This document shows positions 57,840 to 64,000 of a stretch of 64,000 nt of DNA, piece by piece. The translations under genes and the position numbers were made by a program. The notes under the pieces are model-generated. The model was not told the origin of the DNA. It did no database searches and worked only from the letters and a program-made list of their open reading frames with translations. This stretch comes from Desulfovibrio sp. JY (GTDB lineage: Bacteria; Desulfobacterota; Desulfovibrionia; Desulfovibrionales; Desulfovibrionaceae). How positions within the stretch are numbered: position 1 is the first letter of the stretch; the number at the start of each line of letters is the position of its first letter. Where the stretch lies: the NCBI GenBank assembly GCA_021730285.1, contig CP082962.1, forward strand, positions 3,543,501-3,607,500. Reading direction: 5' to 3'.

Positions 57840-59660
57840 TTATGTCAGAGCGCGGCGGCGGCCGGCGTGGGGCAGGGACTTGGGGCCTGTGCCCGCGCCG
57901 CCCGATCCTTGCATCTCCTGGACCATGGTGTTGAGTTCCTGGGCTTGCTGGGCCAACTCACCCACGGCCTGGGAGGACTGGCGCAGGGCATCCATGGTTT
58001 CCGAGGCGATGCGGTTGACCTCCTCGACCGAGCGGTTGATTTCCTCGCTGGCCGAGGACTGTTGTTCCGAGGCCGTGGCGATGGAGCGGACCTGATCGGC
58101 GCTGGCGTCGACCAGGCTGACGATCTCGTGCAGCATCTCCCCGGACTTGCCGGCCAGGGTGGTGGCCTCGCCGATGGCATCGACCGACTGGGCCACGTTG
58201 TCGTAGTTTTTGCGGGTGCCGGATTGGATGCCGCCGATGGCCTCGCCGACTTCCTTGGTGGCGGTCATGGTCTTTTCGGCGAGCTTTCTCACCTCGTCGG
58301 CGACCACGGCGAAGCCGCGTCCGGCCTCGCCGGCCCGAGCCGCCTCAATGGCGGCATTGAGGGCCAGCAGGTTGGTCTGGTCGGCGATGTCGGAAATGAC
58401 GTTTAAAATCTGGCCGATGTTTTCCGCCTGCTTGCCCAAAATGCCCATGTCTTCCAGGGATTGGCGGGAATTGGTGTTGATCTGTTCCATGAAGGCGACC
58501 ATTTGGCTTACGGCGTTCGAGCCGTCCTCGGCCTTGCCCCGGGCCTGAGCCGAGGTTTCTGCGGCCTGGGAAGCGTTTTTGGCCACTTCCAGCACCGTGG
58601 CATTCATTTCCTCCATGGCCGTGGCCGTCTCGCCCAGCCGTCGCGACTGGTCTTCCGCGCCCTGGCTGGATTGCTCGACCTGGGCCGAAAGCTGCTGCGA
58701 GGCCGAGGAGAGAATATCGACCACCGAGGACAGGCGCTGGGCCGCCTGCAACATGCCTTCGGCCTTGGCGTTTTCGGCCTCGAGACGGGCTTTGTCGGCG
58801 GCTTCGGTGGCTTGATGGGCCTTTTGGGCTTCCTCGGCCGCTTCGGCCGTCTTTCCGTCCGCTTCCGCGATCTTCAGCTTCAGGTTCTCCACCATCTGCT
58901 TGAGCACGGCGAAGACCCCGCCGTCGCCCGTGTGGTCGTTGAAGCGAATATCCATCTCGCCGGCCGCGATGCGGCTGGCCACTTCGTACAGATAGGCCGG
59001 GTCCTCGCCGAGCTGGCGCGAAACGCCGCGTATGATCACGGCGCATACGGCCAGGCCGATCAGCGTGGAGGCGATCGCAAGTATGATGAGCATGGTGCGG
59101 CCCTGGATGTAAGCCGTGTTGCCGGCGATGGCCGAAGCCTTGGCGCCTTCCTTATTGATCTTGACGAGCTTGCCCATCTCCTCGGTCACTTTGGCAAAAA
59201 GCTCTTGAGATTCTCCTTCGGCCAGTGTTTTCGCTTTTTCATTTTCATTTTGGCGCGAGAGGTCCAGGAGACGTGTGGCTACTGTTTTATACTGGGAAAA
59301 ATCCTTTTCAAATTGGTTGAAGATGCTGCGCTCATTGTCTGAACTGATGAGTTTTTCGTACGTTGCAATGTAACCACTCATTTCTTTATCAATGGAAACT
59401 ATCATTGCATCGTATTTTTCTATACTGGCCTTGTCGGTGGAAAGAATGTGCATCAATTCCGTCCGGTATAAAGTATCAATTGAATTTTGGATATTTGAGA
59501 TGGCATCCACACTTGGAAGCCAATTTTCTGAGAGGTCTATGATCTTGGAATTGGTGTTTGATAGGAGATATATGGCCGTGACATTGCTAAAAATGAGCAA
59601 TATTATCAGTAAACCGAAAGAAAGGACGAGCTTCGTCGAGAGGCGTATTTTTGAGCGCAT
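57840..59660 (-). CDS. Methyl-accepting chemotaxis protein
   Basis: 606 residues: membrane helix 1 (about 10-33), a periplasmic four-helix-bundle sensor (~34-185), helix 2 ([21 protein letters not shown] near 195), a HAMP domain, then a long cytoplasmic coiled coil with the hairpin tip [24 protein letters not shown] near 445. It signals to CheA through CheW or CheV. AGGAGG lies 4 bases before MRSKIRL. The sensor and first helix (59200-59650) are visibly AT-richer than the rest, as if the sensor was exchanged. Palindrome 9 is at its 3' end. Confidence 0.95.
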   Translation of the reverse strand: MRSKIRLSTKLVLSFGLLIILLIFSNVTAIYLLSNTNSKIIDLSENWLPSVDAISNIQNSIDTLYRTELMHILSTDKASIEKYDAMIVSIDKEMSGYIATYEKLISSDNERSIFNQFEKDFSQYKTVATRLLDLSRQNENEKAKTLAEGESQELFAKVTEEMGKLVKINKEGAKASAIAGNTAYIQGRTMLIILAIASTLIGLAVCAVIIRGVSRQLGEDPAYLYEVASRIAAGEMDIRFNDHTGDGGVFAVLKQMVENLKLKIAEADGKTAEAAEEAQKAHQATEAADKARLEAENAKAEGMLQAAQRLSSVVDILSSASQQLSAQVEQSSQGAEDQSRRLGETATAMEEMNATVLEVAKNASQAAETSAQARGKAEDGSNAVSQMVAFMEQINTNSRQSLEDMGILGKQAENIGQILNVISDIADQTNLLALNAAIEAARAGEAGRGFAVVADEVRKLAEKTMTATKEVGEAIGGIQSGTRKNYDNVAQSVDAIGEATTLAGKSGEMLHEIVSLVDASADQVRSIATASEQQSSASEEINRSVEEVNRIASETMDALRQSSQAVGELAQQAQELNTMVQEMQGSGGAGTGPKSLPHAGRRRALT

Positions 59661-59964
59661 GGTTCCTCCTGGCATTGTCAAGTGGCATTGCGCGGGTGCG
59701 CCAAACAACCTGCGACTTCCGTAGGCTTGGCAGGCCTGTTCACGGTGGAACTCCTGCGGGAACGAAGCCGCCCTGGCAAAACAACATCCAGGCGGAAGAG
59801 ATAATTCCACGTCACATGTTAGAACAAAATAACTGTGAAAGCAAGAGGGATACCTTGCCGAAGATGGTTGCACTGACGCTACGCGGCTGGCCTTTGCCCG
59901 ATCAGGTCTTGAGGTTGCGGCCTTACTGGGCTACATCCGGGCGAATTCGATAGGGGAGGAGAGT
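59661..59964. other. Divergent intergenic region
   Basis: About 300 bases separate the chemoreceptor and the 59965 gene. It is mixed in composition with an AT-rich stretch (59800-59850). A sigma28- or sigma54-type promoter was looked for and not found clearly; no gene is seen. Confidence 0.35.
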
Positions 59965-60507
59965 TTGGGCAAGATCAACATGGAAAAGCTCGATCCCAAT
60001 CCGGAGTTCGATCTTTTCTTGTTTCTCAAGGTTTCCGGGGCGGCCAAGGTGGAGCAAGCGCAGTGCGACCTGTGCCTTGAGCATTGGGACGCTTTCAAGG
60101 AGCACCTGAAAGGCTACCGGTTCTCGGCTCCCGGCGCGCGTCGGGGAGTGGTGCTTTTTTTTCTGGAACCCGTGGCCGAAGGCATGGTCGAGGAAGCCTG
60201 GACGCGTTCGCCGTCGGAAGGCTTCGCCCTGCACAATCTGGCCGTGTCCATGGTCATGGGCGCGGCGGCGCAATGCGTGCCGGAAATCGAGGCCGGTTTC
60301 TGCGCGCCGTTGCCCACGCCCGACCGCGATCTCAAACGCCGCCTGGAGCGGCTGGGGCTGGTCTGGAACGACGCCGGCAGCGTCAGCGTTCAATACGCCG
60401 TCATGACCCACGATCCCTACGCCGGGGGCTGCGCCATGTGCCATCTGCGCGCTTCCTGCCCCAAAAGCGAGGCCGTGGCTAAAGATACCGGGGGAAAACC
60501 TTTCTGA
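59965..60507 (+). CDS. Hypothetical protein with C-terminal Cys motif, TTG start
   Basis: 180 residues. TTG at 59965 is preferred because GGAGG lies just before it, while the ATG at 59980 would be over 20 bases away. QCDLCLEHW near 33 and GCAMCHLRASCPKSE near 152-166 give CxxC and CxxC-x5-C pairs that could bind a metal or iron-sulfur cluster. No signal peptide is seen. The last residues TGGKPF and the stop are contributed by palindrome 10, exactly as in the dehydrogenase at 41312. Family unknown. Confidence 0.65.
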   Translation: MGKINMEKLDPNPEFDLFLFLKVSGAAKVEQAQCDLCLEHWDAFKEHLKGYRFSAPGARRGVVLFFLEPVAEGMVEEAWTRSPSEGFALHNLAVSMVMGAAAQCVPEIEAGFCAPLPTPDRDLKRRLERLGLVWNDAGSVSVQYAVMTHDPYAGGCAMCHLRASCPKSEAVAKDTGGKPF

Positions 60508-60525
60508 AGAAAGGTTTTCCCCCGG
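60488..60525. repeat. Interspersed palindrome 10 (overlaps 3' end of the 59965 gene)
   Basis: Arms of 18 bp (CCGGGGGAAAACCTTTCT and complement) around GA. The TGA stop of the plus-strand gene uses the loop. The tag in reverse (CCCCTTTCCCAAGACTTTT) is on the right, matching palindrome 7 in the opposite orientation. Confidence 0.9.
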
Positions 60526-60586
60526 CCCCCCTTTCCCAAGACTTTTAATAATTGGATAGTAACTATATTCTATCGTTAAAAGTTTT

Positions 60587-61619
60587 CCTGCTTACACACA
60601 ATCATCAGCTAATTGTCAGCGGTCATTGTTTTGTGTATTTTCTGGGGGTTGGAGGCGCTGGATATGGCAAGAAACATTGTGCAATTCCAGAAGGGTATGA
60701 GCGAAGATGCGTTTGAGGCGCAATTCGGCACCGAGGAGAAATGCTGGGCACACCTCGTGCAATGGCGTTGGCCCGAAGGATTCGTTTGTCCAATTTGCGG
60801 CAGGGATAAGTACTCGCTGCTTATTGTTGGCAGGCGACGGCTCTTTCAGTGCTCACATTGCCGTACGCAGACTTCGGTGACCGCTGGCACAATCTTCGCT
60901 TCCACCAAAGTTCCCCTCAAGAAGTGGTTCCGCGCCATTTATCACCTCACTCAAAGCAAGGGCGGCATCTCCAGTGTCGAATTAGCCCGCAGACTTGGTG
61001 TCACGCAAACGACGGCCTGGAAAATGTCTCACAAGCTGATGCAGGTCATGCTCGAACGTGAACACCAGCAACGTCTCACCGGCCGCGTAGAGATGGACGA
61101 TGCTTACCTTGGCGGTAAACGACGTGGTGGGAAACGTGGACGTGGTGCCCCAGGAAAAATTCCGTTTATTGCGGCAGTTGAAACGACAAAAAGTGGACAA
61201 CCACACAAGATGAAGCTGTGCCGAGTCAAAGGTTTTCGGCGTAATGAGGTGCAGCGGGCATCTCAGAAAATCTTGCGTTCCGGGACATTGGTGGTGACGG
61301 ACCGGTTGCCATGTTTTTCCGAGGTCCAGGCTGCGGGCTGTCGGCACGAACCCGTTCAAGACAGTGGCCGCAAGGCTGTGCAGGACTCAGTATTTAAGTG
61401 GGTCAACACCATGCTTGGCAATGTGAAGTCAGCATTATTGGGAACATATCGTGCCGTGAGAGGCAAACATGTGTCGCGCTATCTGGCCTCGTTCGGATAT
61501 CGATTCAATCGCCGTTATGACTTGGCGACAATGCTCACGCGGTTGGCCTGGGTCTCCTTGCGGACGCCGCCCATGCCTTACAGACTGCTCAAACTGGCTG
61601 AGGATTGTGCGTAACCAGG
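60587..61619 (+). mobile_element. IS1595-type insertion sequence, 1033 bp, complete
   Basis: The ends CCTGCTTACACACAATCATC (60587 onward) and, in reverse complement, CCTGGTTACGCACAATCCTC (61619 backward) are imperfect terminal inverted repeats, matching at 23 of 28 positions. It is flanked on both sides by an exact 8-bp AAAGTTTT (60579-60586 and 61620-61627), a target duplication of the size known for the IS1595 family. It carries one transposase gene whose stop is 5 bases from the right end. It sits in the tag of palindrome 11, so the host repeat predates the insertion. GC content is lower than the neighbours. Confidence 0.88.
60664..61614 (+). CDS. IS1595-family transposase
   Basis: 316 residues. 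A zinc ribbon (CPICG near 42 and CSHC near 63) is followed by an ISXO2-like DDE-type domain: VEMDDAYLGGKRRGGKRGRG near 150 supplies the first Asp, VVTDRLPCFSEV near 210 the second, and VNTMLGNVKSALLGTY near 250 the Asn/Glu position. It would cut and join the IS ends. The frame is intact, and with perfect flanking duplications the element may be active. An upstream frame start at 60613 lies in the terminal region and is less likely. Confidence 0.92.
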   Translation: MARNIVQFQKGMSEDAFEAQFGTEEKCWAHLVQWRWPEGFVCPICGRDKYSLLIVGRRRLFQCSHCRTQTSVTAGTIFASTKVPLKKWFRAIYHLTQSKGGISSVELARRLGVTQTTAWKMSHKLMQVMLEREHQQRLTGRVEMDDAYLGGKRRGGKRGRGAPGKIPFIAAVETTKSGQPHKMKLCRVKGFRRNEVQRASQKILRSGTLVVTDRLPCFSEVQAAGCRHEPVQDSGRKAVQDSVFKWVNTMLGNVKSALLGTYRAVRGKHVSRYLASFGYRFNRRYDLATMLTRLAWVSLRTPPMPYRLLKLAEDCA

Positions 61620-61641
61620 AAAGTTTTTGGGAGGGGAGAGC

Positions 61642-61683
61642 GCGAGAGGGGAACCTTTTTTTCAAAAAAGGTTCCCCTCTCGC
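61642..61683. repeat. Interspersed palindrome 11
   Basis: Arms of 20 bp (GCGAGAGGGGAACCTTTTTT and complement) around TC. Its tag was split by the IS: AAAGTTTT is now on both sides of the element. With palindrome 10 it made a back-to-back pair like 6 and 7. The lipoprotein gene (minus) ends 38 bases to the right. Confidence 0.9.
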
Positions 61684-61720
61684 ATTCTTTTTCTCCTTCC
61701 CCTTGCTCTTCACCACCGCG

Positions 61721-62632
61721 CTAACGCGTGGCGGTGAATTCGCCTTGTCCCACCAGGGTTTCCAGGGCGGCCAGATCGGACAGGGCCTTGGCCGTCAGTA
61801 GGCGTTTGCGGCCCACGGTCAGCGACTGCGCCTGGATGTTGGTATTGAGCCGCGAGAGCCGGATCACTTCCTGGGTGGCGTGCCAGAAATCGGCATAGGC
61901 GGCCTGGGCCTGGGGCAGGGTTTCCTGCTGGGCGTCCGGCGGCAGCAGGCCGGAGAGGTGGTCGAAGCCGGCCCGGGCCTTGGCGTCCTGGCGGTTCATG
62001 GCCGCTTCCAGGGTATCCATGCCGGCGGTGGTCGGTTCGTCGATGTGCTGGGCGTGCAGCGACAGGATGGACAGGGCGGCGGTGACGATGCGCAGGGCTT
62101 CCCGGCTGGCCGGGCAGAAGGCCGCGTCGATCACCGGGGTCAGGGCATGTTGCAGGCGGCTGACGGCCAGAGCCGCCTCGGTGCGCGAGACCACGGCCGC
62201 CCGGAGATTGGTGTTGCGCCCGACAAGGCCGCGCAACGTCTCGTCGATGCGGGCCATTTCCGTAAAATCGGCGTCAATGGCGGCCAGTGCGGTTTTTTCC
62301 TTGGCACTGCCGTCCTTGCCGATCAATGCCGTCAAGGCTTCCATTCCCTTGGCCAGGCTTTCCATGGCTTGGCGGGCTGCGGCCAGATTGTCTTTGGCGT
62401 CGGCCTGGGTCGGGGAAATCAGGGCGCTTTTTTCGGCGCTGACGGCCAGGAGCAGATCGGTGCGGACCGCTTCGATCCGCTGCTGTTTTTCGTGTAGGAT
62501 GCGCAGCCTGTCGTGCAGGTCGTCCCCGGAGCAGCCGGAAAGGGCTACGGCCGCAAGCAGCGCGGCAATGAGAGCCAGACAGGATGCGATGGGCAGGCGG
62601 CGGCGGCGCGGCAGACAATGGGTGGTCGGCAT
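61721..62632 (-). CDS. Helical lipoprotein, chemoreceptor-sensor-like
   Basis: 303 residues. An Arg-rich N-terminus, a hydrophobic core (IASCLALIAALLAAVAL) and lipobox LSGC make a signal peptidase II site near residue 33. The rest is long amphipathic helices with Ala, Leu and Glu, recalling the four-helix bundles of chemoreceptor sensors but without a cytoplasmic signalling part. AAGGAGG lies 4 bases before the ATG; an open frame extends upstream with no start. It may be a ligand-binding or structural outer-membrane or periplasmic lipoprotein. Confidence 0.75.
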   Translation of the reverse strand: MPTTHCLPRRRRLPIASCLALIAALLAAVALSGCSGDDLHDRLRILHEKQQRIEAVRTDLLLAVSAEKSALISPTQADAKDNLAAARQAMESLAKGMEALTALIGKDGSAKEKTALAAIDADFTEMARIDETLRGLVGRNTNLRAAVVSRTEAALAVSRLQHALTPVIDAAFCPASREALRIVTAALSILSLHAQHIDEPTTAGMDTLEAAMNRQDAKARAGFDHLSGLLPPDAQQETLPQAQAAYADFWHATQEVIRLSRLNTNIQAQSLTVGRKRLLTAKALSDLAALETLVGQGEFTATR

Positions 62633-62713
62633 GAGCCCTCCTTGGCGATGGCTTTTGCGGCGTTGTACCGCCGCCCCGACGGGGCGACAAGCGCAGGCTC
62701 CCCGCCGGACATG

Positions 62714-62752
62714 AAAAAAAGGAAAGGCCGCGACACACGCCGCGGCCTTTCC
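62714..62752 (-). terminator. Terminator of the LutA/LutB-like gene
   Basis: On the minus strand GGAAAGGCCGCG pairs perfectly with CGCGGCCTTTCC (12 bp, 8-base loop) and is followed by T7. It starts about 24 bases after the stop. Confidence 0.9.
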
Positions 62753-62775
62753 GTGATGTCTTCGCGGGCGGGACC

Positions 62776-64000
62776 TTATTTGCGCTTCAGGCGCTCGGCC
62801 AGATATTCGGCCACGTGGCGCACCTCGAAGGTCGTGCCGTCGTGCTCGAAGCCGCCGCGAATCTGCATGATGCAGCCCGGGCAGTCGGTGGCCATGGCCG
62901 TGGCGCCGGTGGCCTTGAGGTTGTCGATTTTCTTGCGCAGAAGTTCCTTGGACAGCTCCGGGAACTTGACCGAGAAGCTGCCGCCAAACCCACAGCACAC
63001 ATCCTCCTCGGCCGCCGGCAGGTAGTTGAGCCCGGCGTCCCGCAACAGCGCGCGCGGGGCCTCGGTCACGCCCAGTCCCCGGCACAGGTGGCAGGGCGCA
63101 TGGTAGGTGACGTCCTTGGCCGGGCCGGCGAAGGACTCGTCCGCCATGCCGAGCACATCGTGGACGAAGGAACTGAAGTCGATGACCCGGTCCGTGAACT
63201 GGGCGGCCTTGAAGGCCATGGCCGGATCGTCCTTGAACAGCCGCTTGTAGCCGTGCTTGAGGTAGGAGGCGCACGAGGCGCAAAGGGTCACGATGTAGTC
63301 GAAGCCCTGGGCGTCGATGGCGTTCATGTTGTGGGCGGCTAGCTCCTTGGCCGCCTTTTTTTCGCCGAGCATCATGAGCGGCAGCCCGCAGCAGGACTGG
63401 CCCATGGGATAGTCCATGGCCACGCCGGGACGGCTGGCGATGACGGCCACGGCCGCCTCCATCTGCTCGGGATAGACGAAGTCCTGCACGCAGCCCGAGA
63501 AGAGCGCCACCTTGACGTCGGCCTTGTCCACCCGGGGCCGGATTTTTTCCCAGCGTTCCCGAAAGGCCGTGTCGGCGATGGCCGGAAGGGCCCGGAAGTC
63601 GTGGTCCTTAAAGAGGAACATGGGCAGATGGCGCAGAAACGGCGTGCCGCCGGTCACTGGCTTCTGGGCCAGACGGGCCGATTTGAGCATGGTGTGGAAG
63701 AGCGTGCGGTTTTTAAGCACCTGCCCCACGGCCTTGGAATAGAGCGGATGTCCTTCCTCGTCCTGGATGCGGGCGTGGATCTCCTTGATAAGCGTCGGCA
63801 GATCGATGCCCGCCGCGCACACGGCCTTGCACGCGCCGCAGTTGAGGCAGTTTTGCACCAGATTCCTGGCCTTCTCCCGGCCGTGGAAGAAGTAGGTGGC
63901 CACGAGCCCGATGGCCCCGATGTAGACGTGGCCGTACTTGTGGCCGCCGACGAGGCGGTAGATGGGGCAGACGTTGGCGCAGGCCCCGCAGCGGATGCAG
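62776..64000 (-). CDS. LutB-LutA-like iron-sulfur protein (5' truncated)
   Basis: 407 residues are visible; the frame is open to the window edge, so the start is missing. Visible residues begin with CIRCGACANVCP and later CLNCGACKAVCAAGIDLP, a pair of [4Fe-4S] motifs as in LutB. Two cysteine-rich CCG domains follow (SGCVQDF...CCGLPLMM and HAPCHLC...VCCGFGGSF), as in LutA/GlpC-type proteins. Hence a LutB-type ferredoxin region and LutA-type CCG domains are joined in one chain. Such proteins oxidise lactate together with a LutC-like partner. It ends at a strong terminator. Confidence 0.85.
   Translation of the reverse strand, partial: CIRCGACANVCPIYRLVGGHKYGHVYIGAIGLVATYFFHGREKARNLVQNCLNCGACKAVCAAGIDLPTLIKEIHARIQDEEGHPLYSKAVGQVLKNRTLFHTMLKSARLAQKPVTGGTPFLRHLPMFLFKDHDFRALPAIADTAFRERWEKIRPRVDKADVKVALFSGCVQDFVYPEQMEAAVAVIASRPGVAMDYPMGQSCCGLPLMMLGEKKAAKELAAHNMNAIDAQGFDYIVTLCASCASYLKHGYKRLFKDDPAMAFKAAQFTDRVIDFSSFVHDVLGMADESFAGPAKDVTYHAPCHLCRGLGVTEAPRALLRDAGLNYLPAAEEDVCCGFGGSFSVKFPELSKELLRKKIDNLKATGATAMATDCPGCIMQIRGGFEHDGTTFEVRHVAEYLAERLKRK

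Noticed and set aside
59661-59964. Sigma54 promoter for the chemoreceptor (TTGGCGCACCCGCGCAA)
   Set aside because: The GG and GC elements are one base out of the required spacing and the TTGC element is missing.
61721-62632. A second chemoreceptor
   Set aside because: There is a lipobox and helical sensor-like part only; HAMP and cytoplasmic signalling domains are absent.

Overview
The window is a GC-rich (mid-60s % by eye), gene-dense chromosomal stretch of a bacterium, most probably a sulfate reducer of the Desulfovibrionaceae (Desulfovibrio / Solidesulfovibrio type). The signs are an indolepyruvate:ferredoxin oxidoreductase (IorAB), HypF for NiFe-hydrogenase maturation, a fused LutA/LutB-like lactate-oxidation iron-sulfur protein, an RluD-CoaE fusion, and a dense family of intergenic palindromes. 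The assignment is inferred from gene content; no rRNA or tRNA gene is present.

Layout. 1-5.5 kb: the 3' end of a Wzt-like exporter ATPase and three glycosyltransferase genes (one fused to a methyltransferase), for surface polysaccharide. 5.6-8.8 kb: a ZnuABC zinc importer ending in a Fur-family regulator, behind two identical-core palindromic boxes. 8.8-10.9 kb: two GDP-mannose-dehydratase-like genes. 11-17.3 kb: a small Sm-like protein, a B12-binding/radical-SAM protein fused to DUF2344, an M16 protease and an OsmC protein. 17.4-33.6 kb, mostly minus strand: a small channel-like protein, PEP carboxykinase, a degenerate sigma54-type regulator coupled to iorBA, a TPR protein, a divergent ROK-like protein, CheV, IspH-Dus, a 47-residue membrane protein absent from longer-ORF lists, NhaA, a DUF364 protein with a Fur-like box, a LOG protein and a conserved hypothetical.

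33.7-44.8 kb: a plus-strand run of uvrB, a K+ channel, two glycosyltransferases and ligA, then a zinc alcohol dehydrogenase, the RluD-CoaE fusion and a rhomboid protease. 44.8-47.6 kb: three tandem LexA/CI-like repressors that all lack the catalytic serine, with readable promoters and a candidate operator. 48-54.9 kb: hypF, DUF362, a DJ-1/PfpI protein, and a left-handed beta-helix protein coupled to two duplicated single-domain response regulators. 55-64 kb: a thioredoxin-fold DUF255 protein, a membrane protein, a chemoreceptor with an AT-rich sensor domain, a small hypothetical, a complete IS1595-type insertion sequence, a lipoprotein and the C-terminal part of a LutA/LutB-like protein.

The most distinctive feature is a family of eleven intergenic palindromes (arms usually 18-23 bp, two-base loop mostly TC), most with an outer AAAGTTTT-like tag on one side. 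They sit with constant polarity at the 3' ends of genes, and three of them supply the last codons and stop codon of the neighbouring gene. Two occur as matched back-to-back pairs between convergent genes; one pair is split by the IS, whose 8-bp target duplication lies in the tag. Three copies are joined to larger mosaics, two of which carry nested hairpins of the same architecture but different sequence.
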